The notes under the pieces are model-generated. The model made no database searches, had not been told where the DNA came from, and worked only from the letters and a program-made list of their open reading frames with translations. This document shows, piece by piece, positions 12,923-23,962 of a stretch of 64,000 nt of DNA (position 1 is its first letter; each line of letters begins with the position of its first letter). The position numbers and the translations under genes were made by a program. The stretch lies in the NCBI GenBank assembly GCA_024138015.1, contig JAMXBB010000011.1:70355308-70419307 (forward strand). The letters run 5' to 3'. This DNA comes from Lumnitzera littorea (taxonomy: Eukaryota; Streptophyta; Magnoliopsida; Myrtales; Combretaceae).

Positions 12923-13478
12923 GACCTAACATATTTTTTAAGCATATTTATTTCTTGTGTTGTTATTAACAACACATTAAATGTAGTAAATAAGGAATGT
13001 CATTTTGTTAGTCACATGAAATCATCTTAAATTTTCAATTTTGAATATTTTTTAATTTTATATTTAATTTTACCTTTTTGTCTTTTTTTTTTTTTTTACA
13101 TTTTTTTTAAACAAGGCAGACCTACCAAGTTAGGCAATTCCAACATAATGACCCACCTAAGACTTGTCACATAAGTGAATAACTTAGGCAAGTTCAAACC
13201 ATATAACTAGTTTCGAATTGGGTCACGGTTTCAACATATCTCATGCTTAAGTATCTAAATACATATATGATGCATACGTCATTAGCTTAGTACATATTAC
13301 CAATAACATGTTTTTTGTTTTTATTTTTTAATTATACTAAATATAACGATTGATGTTTAGATTGATATATTTATATATTCGTATAAATAATTTCAAAATT
13401 ATATATTATAACTATTAAGTACATTATAAATTACGTGTAGTACTATAATAATATTAATTATAATATATAAACCTAATG

Positions 13479-13480
<2 letters not shown>

Positions 13481-13509
<29 letters not shown>
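13481..13509. repeat. (TA)n microsatellite
   Basis: TA run inside the 3' block of an R1 copy. The other copies have a shorter TATATATT at the same place, so this is a local slippage expansion. Confidence 0.9.
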
Positions 13510-13512
<3 letters not shown>

Positions 13513-13749
13513 TAATATGTGCACACTAAATCTATATATATACAAATATATTATTTACGTAATGTAGGTTCTATATTCATTTTAGAAGTGTAGGTACTCA
13601 ATTTTGAATTTTTTTTTAGAGAGCGAAGGGTTCCATACAATTATGGAAGTTTACAAGAGATGTCCGTACAATTTACTCATATATAAATATAATATAAACA
13701 CTACTATGAAAAGGCACAACATCAATCTCTTTTATTATTATTATTATAT

Positions 13750-14880
13750 ATTTTCCAATTCAGGACAAGGCAAAAGGAAGGCTACCGGCACACTTAGTAA
13801 CATGTCATCAAAACATCAAACTGTTGTCACAACTAATGCCATCATTGACAGGACTGAGTACCTTCCCCTGTGCCCTACCCAATTGCTCAAGATCATCATC
13901 CCCAAAAGAAGTTGGCAGCAGATACTTAATACTTTATATTAACATTTGAATTTCCATGGTCCACAATGTCGTTGAGGATGCTTTCTTTGCCGGTCCCAAA
14001 ATATTTGGAGTTAAAGACCGCTCTAGGATGGCAAAATACAGAAAGTAAATGTGACAGTACACACGAACTGGTTCCTAGATCCATATGACTTTCTACATTA
14101 TCTATTTATCTATTCCACTGTTTGAAATTTCCTTATCCTCAGCTGGTATCCTCGTGAATTATCCTCTCCGTCATGTCTATTAATTATAGTGCAAGTCCTA
14201 TCAGCTGGATACCCTTTCCGCTCTATAATCTCTTATGAAGAGCTATTATTGGTTATATCAAAAGTTAGCAAGTACCATGATTTCGAAAGAATGGTCCTTG
14301 CCTTGCAATAAAAAACCCCGATCGATGTTGAAGTCTGGATAAAATCACTAACGTGAAAGTCGCTCCATCCCCTAGGCTCAATCCTCACATATCTTCAATC
14401 ATGATGAAGGACAATTTTGTAGTTGAAATCCATCACTAGATTTGATGCAGCTTTTCTTTCTGCAAGGGGTAGCAATTATGTCCTTCTCCTGCAAAAGTTC
14501 AGCTACTATCTCTTATAGCAGTCAGTTTCTTTGAAACCAGCAGGAGGTGACATATCTTCATTGACGGGGCCATTTGCCACTTGAGATGGTACTACAATAA
14601 AAATTCAAAATTGCTAATTATTAGTTATGGGCTTTGCCTAGATACTGAGATAAGAAAGACTAGTGCATAAACTTCTGGGACCCTAGCTTGACCCCTTTCC
14701 GGAGAGAGACGATCATGCTTAGCAGTTCCAACTACACTTTTACCTTTCAGCAGGTACTTGTTTGCAACTACAACAACTTGATTTCTACCTCATTACCAAG
14801 CGAATCTTCCATAACATACTTTAGGGAGAAAACCCTACAGCTCAAGTGGATATTGAGCTTTCAACCAGAATAGGGAAAAA
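13750..14880. other. exon-like unidentified sequence
   Basis: GC content rises relative to the repeats upstream and several readable segments occur, but no continuous gene can be built. On the plus strand near 13957-14048 a frame reads VHNVVEDAFFAGPKIFGVKD and ends KYRK-stop. On the minus strand near 14410-14600 frames read SPPAGFKETDCYKR and IVAELLQEKDIIATPCRKK, with a frame change between them, and near 14790-14840 a frame begins MEDSLGNEVEIKLL before a stop. These look like remains of one or more genes just downstream of the DUF971 gene. I do not recognise the family. Confidence 0.35.
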
Positions 14881-15077
14881 AGCCTCAAAATATAGAAATT
14901 GCACATATACGCCCAAAAATCCAGATAAGCTGCATATGAAACTACATCCAATCACATACACCCAAAACAACAAGAAACAAAACCCCTCATCCTCCAAATC
15001 TAAGCCACTTCCTGCTTGCCATTGGGGCAATAGAGGCCTGCAGATCTCCAATTAAGCCTAGCAGGCATCATTTTCTC

Positions 15078-18033
15078 CTATAATTTTCTTCTATAAGGAT
15101 CCCGACTGAGTCCATGCTTCTTCAGTGTATTAATGTAGTTTCTCATGAGTGTAAATTTGTTACTTCCAAGGTTATAAAAATATTCCCATGTATAGATCCC
15201 AGTTTTATGCAAGTCATCAAAGATTATCCTGGAGATCAGAAACAAGAACGATAATTTTTGAAAGAATATCCAATCCAATTAGTTTTGTAAGTCAACTTGA
15301 AAATTGAACAACGGTTTACCTTACTCCATAGTTTCCTATAGGTTCCACTTTCATGATTCCAACATGACGTCGCCCAAAGATTACCTAATCAAGGTTTATC
15401 AAAGCAACAAGCAAAATTAGTATCTCATTTTTTGAAGGAAAGAAGCATAATCATTGGTTGAATTACATATCCTTTCTCAGACCTAGAGACAGTTAATGTA
15501 AATATCAGAAAGAGAAAATTCAGAACTGGTCATCTGCCTTTTGGCAACCTTTATATTTGAATCTTCCACTTCTAAACTTTTCTGTTCAAATCCTCCATCC
15601 TTTCCTGCTTTTTTGTCTGAGTCATTCGCCTATTAACTTTTATATGTATGTCCTCGACCTTTTCTAAAAGACTAGAAAAAGTCTCTCCAATTATGTTCAG
15701 TAATCATTCCATTAAAGTTATCTTAGGTGGAAAATTTTTCAATTAAAAAGTAGACACTTGTTTGGCTGATAAAGGTCCTTATTGACATAAAGCAAAATCA
15801 TTAATAGATATAAGTCATTTTAAAAAGATGGTTCACTCAAATATAAAATTTAAAATGGGAAGAACTCAAATGTAAAAGCACAAAATATAGAGGACTCTAA
15901 CCAAAAAAAAAAAAGAGGAGGACTTAAATAGAAAAGTAGAAACAGGTGAAGGAGCATTTTTGTGCTTTTCAGAATCAAAAATCAACAACCTTTATTTATC
16001 ATGTCGGGAGACTAGTACCGCTATATAAATGACAGAATCTATTCTATCAGTTATCACTTATACATCAACAATTATGAAAAATACCAGCAATTACTTCATT
16101 GGAATCTCTTAACAGGAAAAGGACTAAGGAAAAAAGGACAAAAAAAAAAAAAGAACATTAATATGGGCATCATGATGCAAATAGCTCTTCGCTTCTGATA
16201 TCCTCCTTTCAATATCTTTTATCAAACATTAAAGTTACCTTTTCACCTCCAATTGACCTCATCTTCCCATCTGCTGCTGGGCTGTGCACTCTAAGAAATT
16301 CAGCAGACAATTTAAATACACTGCCATTGGCAAATTCTACCTCAATCTGAAATGGAAAGAAGCAACTTCAGGCGTTAAGTTAGAATGCTAACAAACTTGA
16401 AACTTTATCTCACGTGCTACATGCACTTTATACAATCTGGTGAATTGTCCATATCTAGATGGCCCGAGGAAATCAGCATCTTGAAAATCAAGTACTTGTG
16501 AGAAGAAGTTCAATGGAACTTAATTGGCAGGGTGATACTACCACTGGTTTTCCAGATGATTTATATATTACCATTTGTATGGCCTAACAAAAATTCTGCT
16601 TAAGGAAACCCCTTTTCACATATACATGTAGAATGTGCTAAAATGCTGAGCCATTTGGTTTGTGCTTAAAAAGAACAATAAGAACTATGTTTTCTACTAC
16701 AAGCACCCATAACTCAATATCACATGCTACTGCAAAAGCCTCCAGTCAAGTGATTTGATTATGGAAGAACAACAAGGGGATGGTCATTACTAATTCATCC
16801 CATTTTGATCCATCCAATGCACATTAAAATGAAGATACTCGGGTTTGTCCTACATTTTGTTTCAATACATTAGAACTCTGCATGCAATCATTTGAGGACC
16901 ACAAAATATTTAAACTCTCATGTATCTGTATGTCCAGATGTGAACAAGGGTTGATTCCACTTCTTCAGATGATAATGTGAAGTAAAAATTATTGATTTTC
17001 AGTGGAAGTGTGGAAATAGCACAAAAAAGGTGCTGATTCGCCTATAAAGCATACATTTACTAGCCTATTTTGATTAAGCAAGTAGAGATTCTTTATTTTC
17101 ATTTATCCTTGTGCTAAGTAATGCATAGAAGTAGGATTAGAAACACCCTTTCCAGTTCTAGTTTGAGAATGAGAATTGTCCAAATTGCCTAGAAACTTGA
17201 GCGGGACAATCCAAGACAACCATCCTAAGATATGAGAGTTTGCCAATGGCCGTATCATATCTTGGTCTTCTGACTTGTCCAAAAATCAAATGAGCAACCA
17301 GAGAGTAGCAGTAGAAGCTTCCACATAAACCATGAGGGATGTTAATGAATTGGACGATTAAGGGAAGAGATTGAACAAGGCAGAAGTAGAGTTCAATAAG
17401 CTCATGGTCTAATCAATCTTGAGTCGAGCTTAAGTACTTATTATTTGGTTAGATTTGAGATTTAACATAAATTTAATTACAAGGGATATAATATTTCGTA
17501 AATGATTGATCCCAAACAAGCTAGCACAAGTATCAATTCAATCCAAGCCTAAGCTTAATAATAAAAATTTAGAGGCTCGAGCTCGAGCTCCCAATTGCAT
17601 TCCATTCCATTCATTTACACTCCGTTTATCACAATAGAATCATCATCATCGTCCTTGCCCAGCAAAGTAGCTGCGCCTTCTCACAATTCATAATTTTCTC
17701 AACAAGTCATCAAGCAAAACAATTCATAATTGCCGACAAAATATCAAAAACCGGAAACCAATGAAAACTGGAACTCAAAAGAATCAATCAAACAACTGAA
17801 ACCCAGGATTCCGTTTGGATGAAACTGAAAGACAGACCAAACAAAGTAATGAATGTACCGAAACCCAGAAACAATTATTACTGAACAAAGAAAAATGAAG
17901 CAAATAAAGAAGAAGAAGGAGGAGGAGGACGGAGAGGACTTACGCATTTAGGAGCGTGAAGGGAGAATCTAGTGAGGCTTGGAGCATCTGATGCTGTGTG
18001 TAGCGAACGCAACACTGCTCTCATCATGTTCAT
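15078..18033 (-). CDS. DUF971 / GBBH-like N-terminal domain protein, four exons, probably mitochondrial
   Basis: Minus-strand exons: 18033-17944, 16346-16239, 15384-15320 and 15228-15078, all with GT-AG introns (about 1597, 854 and 91 nt). Joined, they give an uninterrupted 137-residue protein. Residues 1-30 (MNMMRAVLRSLHTA..) are rich in Arg, Ser and Leu and lack acidic residues before position 16, like a mitochondrial presequence (inferred). The rest is one DUF971 domain, seen in IEVEFANGSVFKLSAEFLR, HSPAADGKMRSIGGEK, GRRHVGIMKVEPIGNYGVR, IIFDDLHKTGIYTWEYFY and LGSNKFTLMRNYI. The length is close to that of small plant members of this family. The same domain ends the Fe-S scaffold HCF101 and starts gamma-butyrobetaine hydroxylase, but the function of stand-alone plant forms is not established. 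There is only one Cys (residue 30), so a Cys-based metal site is unlikely. The start is supported by an in-frame TAA upstream of 18033. No stop or frameshift interrupts it, unlike every other coding region here. Confidence 0.92.
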
Positions 18034-18143
18034 GGATGAAGCCACACCAATGTCGAATTATACGAAACTTGTATGTCAACACTCAACAGCACTCCTACAT
18101 TTCAATTAAAATAACTGATTATTTATTTATTTTTTTAGGGCCA

Positions 18144-18178
18144 AGCCCAATACAGCATGAAATGGGCCATGAAGCCCA
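18144..18178 (-). promoter_or_regulatory. cluster of Site II (TGGGCY) motifs
   Basis: TGGGCT occurs on the minus strand at 18149-18144 and 18178-18173, and TGGGCC on the plus strand at 18163-18168 (GGCCCA on the minus). They lie 110-145 bp upstream of the DUF971 start codon. Site II elements are known TCP-factor targets enriched upstream of plant genes for mitochondrial and ribosomal proteins. This fits the predicted mitochondrial product, but function here is inferred. Confidence 0.55.
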
Positions 18179-18811
18179 TCTTTCTCGGAGAGATTACCTC
18201 TCGATTTTAAATATGGGAAACGATGATAAGTTTGAGGTTTTCTTTCTTTCCCCCTTTGGCATTGTCTGGATCTAAGTAAATCCAATGAGTTTAGTAACTT
18301 GAAGCATTTGCACTTTAAGTATAAATAAATATATATTTAGACCATATCTTTAACTTTCAAACCCACGCATCATAATTAGCTGTTAATGGGGCTACCAAGT
18401 TCCTATGATGATTTTATTACCAAACTTTGTGCTCTATTCTACCCACTCGTGACTTCTTTTTTGCTACTTTTGTTTTAGTAAATAAAAGTTATGTTTATTT
18501 TGTCTTGTTCGATGTCTAGGATTCCTACATGGCATAGGACTAAAACATGCCCGGTGGTCACATATCAGGTTGTATCAAAATATAATAAAGTTTATTTCTT
18601 GGTTTCGAGATTTTGCAAGTTTTATAAAAGAAATACAGGAACATTATTTGTAAAATACAGTTCATGTTTTCAGAGCTTATCACTTGTTATTACTTGTAAG
18701 CATACCATGGATATATTTTCTCAAGTAAGCAAGCTAAGTGTGATGATTAAGACATTTTATGTAGTGAATGGCTATGGTTTTAAAAAGCATACTTACTTAG
18801 GTAATACATTC
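18179..18811. other. intergenic, no gene recognised
   Basis: A 108-codon plus-strand frame lies at 18491-18817. Its product has no recognisable domain, and it runs into the foldback element that starts at 18812, so I do not call it a gene. Confidence 0.5.
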
Positions 18812-19232
18812 AGGTAATATTTGGTTATATGGATTGGATATGATAAGTATAAAATAAGCTAGACAGTTTATAATTGTTTTCGGGTTTCGGTATAGGACAA
18901 GTATAAAACAAAGAAATAAAATTTATATTAAAAAATTAATTATTTATATTGTAAAATAAATAATTTTTTTAAATATTTTATAAAAATAATATTAATTAAC
19001 ATAATTTTATAACATAGAAAGATATTTTTTAAGAAAGTAAAATATTTTTATTTTCCTATCTAGTAAATTTTGTTTTTTTACTATAATGTAGATAGGATAA
19101 AATTTAAGTTTTTTTTAGTCTATTATTAACTTAATTTTTATCTAATTACTAAGTAAAATTATAGACTAAACATATGGTAAAATTTTTTATGTAGTTCAAT
19201 ATCATAAAAATTACACAATCAAATATTACCTT
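18812..19232. mobile_element. foldback element, TAGCATTTGATTGT family, copy 2
   Basis: About 420 bp. The left end AGGTAATATTTGGTTAT is the inverted partner of the right end AATCAAATATTACCT. The 3' part is about 80% identical to the end of 11320-11928 (shared GTAGATAG, TACTAAGTAAAATTATA, ATCATAAAAATTACACAA). It is non-coding, and a target duplication could not be identified confidently. Confidence 0.7.
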
Positions 19233-20840
19233 AAACAATAGATAAGAGAAGATTGAAGCAAGAAAAAAATAACTGTCCTTGGGAGGAGTAAAGGAGGTAC
19301 CAAAAGAAATCCTTGAGATTCTAGGTCATGGTGGCAAAATAGAACTTCCATAGCAAAAGTATCCCAATATTGACTTTTGGAATAGGGTAGCTGAGACGGG
19401 TGGATTTAGCCTACACGGTGGTGGTTTTACGTGATGACGATGATTTTAAATTATTTCCTCTTTATTGAATTACGAATGTCAAATTTTAGGTGACAATTCG
19501 GTAGAATTATCGATTTCGACAAGCCCACCGCCCATTTCAAAATTTCAAAACTCTTACGGGTTACATTCGTTAATTGATATGTCTTATTTATTATATTCGA
19601 AATTGATAGAAACTATTAATATTTCACAGTTTCAAGTTGATCTTAGGTTTGTTGATTATTTGGATATTACACGCTGTGCTCAATCGTTTCATTCATTGTA
19701 AGTCCTTAATAGAGCACATTTGGTTTAAGCCTAAATACATCTAGATATTACACGTCCTCACTTGCCATAAATCAACATCACGAATCTTAAACCCTGGATC
19801 TCCATTTTAATCTCCTTTTTTATTCTAATTTGTTATGCTAGAAGCACTTCGGTACTAATTTGCTAAGATCTAATACGGGTTTTCGTAACCTATTATAGAT
19901 AGCTAAAATAGACATGGACTTTTAGTCCGGTATTAACTTGAGTTTAATTTTTTATTTTTTCTTTAACCAAGCTGCATAGCTTAGGGAGTTAATGGGATGA
20001 TTTAAGGGAAATTTAATATAGCATGTTTAAAATAGAGATCATTAAGCCAATCTGTTTGCTTTCAACAATTTTTTTAGGTAGATTCGTGCATTTAGAGGGA
20101 CCACCTATTAATCTGGATTAAAAAAGAGCAAACGTAGGATAATTTAAAAAGAAAACCTTATTTCTATATCTATCTATATAAATAATCGGTATTATTATCT
20201 ATTCAACTTTCCTTTCCCTCGTGAATACATGACCATAAAATATTAGTGTGATTTAGTGGTTATCATAACATCGAAACTTTATAAACACTAGAGAGCTTTA
20301 TCTCAATTTGACAGTTGAAAAATTAAGAGAAATATAGTTGTGTTGCCAGATTATTTCTCTAAAAGATCAAATGAAGCTCATGATGGAAATTAGATTATAA
20401 TACATGGTGGACCCATGACTCCATCCAGAATAAAGGGTTTGAATAAACTAGTACAAATGATTCTAATTTGTAGTATACACGAAGATAAACAGATATTCCA
20501 CGAATGTTTCATTATTCATAAAATTGTATTAAGAAGAAGTTTGTTACTATCAGAAGCGGCTAAGACATTGCATTCAAATACCTCGAACAAAAGTATTAGT
20601 TTTGCTTATGATTTTGTTCGAGGGAAAAGTTGTGGTTTTAATCCTACGGTAGGTCTTGTTTCAGAAGAGCGTGCAGCAAGGATTTATATTAAATAGATAA
20701 ATATTCTTTTGGTGGTGATATGGAAGTTAACAATATGAAATTCAATAAATTTAGATTTTGTTATTTCAATAATAATTATCTTTCTTTTAACTTTTTTTAA
20801 AAATCTAATTTATGACATTTATTCCTTTTTAGTAACTATC
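19233..20840. other. intergenic with short unassigned frames
   Basis: Plus-strand frames at 19465-19701 (78 codons) and 20415-20696 (93 codons) have fairly balanced codon content. Neither shows a known motif, and there is no splice-linked partner. They may be transposon leader sequence or chance. Confidence 0.4.
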
Positions 20841-23093
20841 TTTGTAATGCCAAAGAAAATTATTTTCAAACACCAAGTACTTTTTACTTTTCTTAGGGTT
20901 TTAAAACCCCTTAAAACCCTACTCTTTTTAGTAAATAGCCTCCTAAGCTCTCACTTAATCATACTTCCTTTCTTTGTACAGCTTCCTTATCTTTTCCTCT
21001 TAAATACTAAGCTTTCATGTAGTTACTAAACCCCTCTCCTTTTCCTCATCTTTAAACCCCATCTAAAACCCTAGTTGTATAAGGCACTTAACCCTCCATT
21101 TTCTCAAGGAAAATTCATGGAAAATCAATCTTAAGGTAAGATTAAGTGTTTAAACTTCATTTCTTAGCTTGTTTCCTTGAAAATCATCTATTTCAATAGG
21201 TTTTCCTTGCTTATCTCTTGAAATTTGAATTTTTGTGCTTGAGTTTTCAGTTTAATTTTTCAGGTTAAAGCTTTTTTTTAGATTTCTAACTCATGTTCTC
21301 ACATTTCGAGTAAGTTCTCTTCATCTTTACTCTTATTATTTAAATTAAAGTTGGTTTCTTGAAGTTTATTAATAGATTTGGGGTTTTAAGTTGGTGTTTG
21401 ATCTAGAATTTGTACTTTGGATGGTATAAAAGTGTGTTCTGTTGATGGATTGAGGAGAAATTGAAGTGTATTTGGAGTGACTTTGAAGAAAATTTGGATT
21501 TGGGGGATAGAATTCGAAGTTTTGCTACTGTTTTGGTTCGAGCTATGGGTACGGTTGTAACCAGTCTTCTAGTATGTTAAGGACCAACCGGCTTATCCCC
21601 CCTAAACTGTACGGTTGGTTTACACTAAAAGGCTGAACCAAGTTTTCTTCCATTCCTTGTTCTTAAACCAATGTCTTTGTTGCCTAACCTATTTCCTAAA
21701 GCATATTTATCCTCTAAAACCATTTTTAAACATCCTTATTATTTATTTACAAACATGTTTTACAAAGAATCAAACTTTCTTCCTTAAAACCTCCAAATTC
21801 TTGTTCCATGTATTTTAATCATTCCTTTCCTAAGTCAAGGTTTAATCTTTATGTTACTTAAGATGTTTGAATTGAATGGTTTAGAATGAAAGATTAAGAA
21901 AAAATCATTGTTTTGACTACCAGGTTGTTAGATTTGGGTTCATAGTTGATTCATGCTTTGGATTTAACTTTCCAAGTACGTGGTGCCTGCTTGTTGCTTG
22001 CATACACTTGTTATTCGCATGCACTTGTTAGGACATTGCAAGTGAATCGAACTAATTTACATTCAGCCTAAATAAATTGCTTGTTAGTTGTGCTTGAACT
22101 GCTCGCTCTAGAGGCTCGTAGTGGCAAATCTCTAAAGGAGTGACCATATGTAGGGATTTTTTAGTAAACTTTCATATGGGACGATATAACTAGAATTTTA
22201 AGATTTTTGGACTTTAAATTTGGACATAAGGGACTTAAAAAAAAACATATAATTATATCCATCGATATATGTGGATAAAGATTAAGGTATGACGGGGTCA
22301 TGAGTACTCTTTTGTTTGTTGATGGCCTAAACTAAAGATAATTAATTTGTTGTTTGCTTTATACTTAGTGTAATTGCATTATATGCATGTGTATGACTTG
22401 GATTGGCATGTTTGTGTGCTTGTGCATCTTATACTAGGCTCCAACTTATTCTTTTATTTTTATAACTGTAGGTAGATTTGATAAGTTGTAACAAGTATGG
22501 AAATTGCTATCTTCGAGTTGGGAAAGAGAGACAATTAGTTTTATATGTTGTAGAAGATAAAGATTTAGTTATTTAATATGTTTGTGACTAAAGTAACTTG
22601 CATGTGAGTCACTTGAATTGATATATTTGGAGAATTGTTGTTTTATATTTGATAAGCAATTATTAGAAGTGATTTTGGAGATTATAGTTAATTTTAGAGC
22701 TTTAACGTGTTATTAGAAAATTAGGGACATGTGATGGATTATGGCGCCCTTTGGTTCTAGGATGTTACAACCCCAGGATAAATATTGCATGTAGCTCTAC
22801 GAGGAAGACAACTTTGATGAATATTATTTCTACTTTTATTGATTAAGAATTCTCTCTTTCAATAACCTACTCTTATCATCAAAATTGTTGTAATTTAGTG
22901 GCAGCATCATTATTTCCTGTTGGAATAAATTACGATTCGAATCCTCTATCCCTAAATTATAATATAGTTGGCTAAAAAAAAAAAAAAAACCCTACTCTTA
23001 TTGGTCTCATTACGATTGTGATGAGTAAACCGTTTGATCTATTTATGCATCATAATGGATTGATTAAATGTAATTTGATCTTCCTTGATGTGT
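20841..23093 (+). other. LTR- or leader-like non-coding region
   Basis: A non-coding stretch with telobox-like AAACCCT motifs (near 20910 and 21066), T-rich leader-like segments, and a terminal GGATGTTACAACCCC near 22760 resembling plant LTR ends. No duplicate LTR, primer site or polyprotein was found in the window. The origin is inferred only from style. The Mutator element beginning at 23103 is inserted at its downstream edge. Confidence 0.3.
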
Positions 23094-23102
23094 CATACCT
23101 AA
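23094..23102 (+). repeat. left target-site duplication of the Mutator element (CATACCTAA)
   Basis: Nine bases identical to 29991-29999. Nine bp is the standard duplication made by Mutator transposases. Confidence 0.93.
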
Positions 23103-23219
23103 GGGGAAAAGGAAAAAAAAATGCAAAAAAAAAAAAAAAGATTACAAAAATACAGCATCTAGGAAAATAATCCTACAAATGCTACACTTGAAATCGCTTC
23201 TTCAAGTGATGATTTCAGT
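23103..23219 (+). repeat. left terminal inverted repeat of the MULE
   Basis: Reads GGGGAAAAGG, an A run, TGC, a longer A run, TTACAAAAATA, then GAAATCGCTTCTTCAAG. The minus strand of 29881-29990 has the same blocks in order. Long (over 100 bp) repeats of this sort are typical of MULEs. Confidence 0.9.
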
Positions 23220-23962
23220 ATAAATTTAAATTCTCTATAAGAGATGATTTCAGTACACATCTACTTAATAACCAATTTCAATACAAATTATTTCAATAGT
23301 CTCACATTTTATATTTTTCGTTTTTCCCTCTACTTTAAATTTAGTCTAGCCTATATGCAATTACAGTTGAAAATTGTATTACCTTAAATTTAGTGGAATC
23401 TATGCATGATTTTAGTTGAAAACGTATTTGAAACGTAATGTTTAGTAGACAGTTTTTTTTTTTTAGTCAATCAGTCAAATTATATCCGGTTATTTATTTG
23501 TGAGATATTCGCTTTTGTCCAATTTCAGTACTATACATATACGCGTTCTGAATCGATATCGAAAACCATTAATAACTTTAAATTATGAAAAAATTAAAAC
23601 ATTGAACGAAGTGTAAGTAAATTGTCGAAATAGCTAAATAGTATTTCAAAAATAAAGAAAGTAAATCAGAAGTAAAATATACAAAGCTAATGACGTCGGC
23701 GTTGTCATTGAAGCAGTGACCGAGTATCCTGAGGTTCTACGTTATCTTGTGGCCGAACCATCTGAGCCGCATCCAGCTGCATGATCTATCCATTGTCTTA
23801 GCTGTAAGAACCCAAAAATGATCTATGCATGGAGGCCGAAGAAGAGTGCATTTGCGTGACTCCCTCGCCTATATCGTATTGAGAATCTTTAATCGGCCTC
23901 TTCAATGGTGCAAGAGAGAGGGGGTGGGTGGTGCGGTGGGTATAAGGGGCGGGGGTATGAAA

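Larger units (their letters stand above)
11071..13680 (+). repeat. repeat family R1, copy split by an hAT-like insertion
   Basis: Outside the hAT-like element (11114-12922) this copy is collinear with 7749-9850. The junction can be read directly: the sequence before the insertion ends in TATAAGACC and resumes in GACCTAACATATTTTTTAAGC, while the uninterrupted paralogue at about 7777-7808 reads CCAAACATATTTTTGAGGC. Confidence 0.75.

Noticed and set aside
13604..13942. 112-codon plus-strand frame
   Set aside because: Starts inside a repeat and runs through a (TTA)n tract giving poly-Tyr; only its last part overlaps the exon-like region and it has no recognised family.
18491..18817. 108-codon plus-strand frame
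   Set aside because: No motif recognised and its end lies in a foldback element.
20880..21070. AAACCCT motifs as an interstitial telomere
   Set aside because: Only scattered single motifs, not a tandem array; at most teloboxes.
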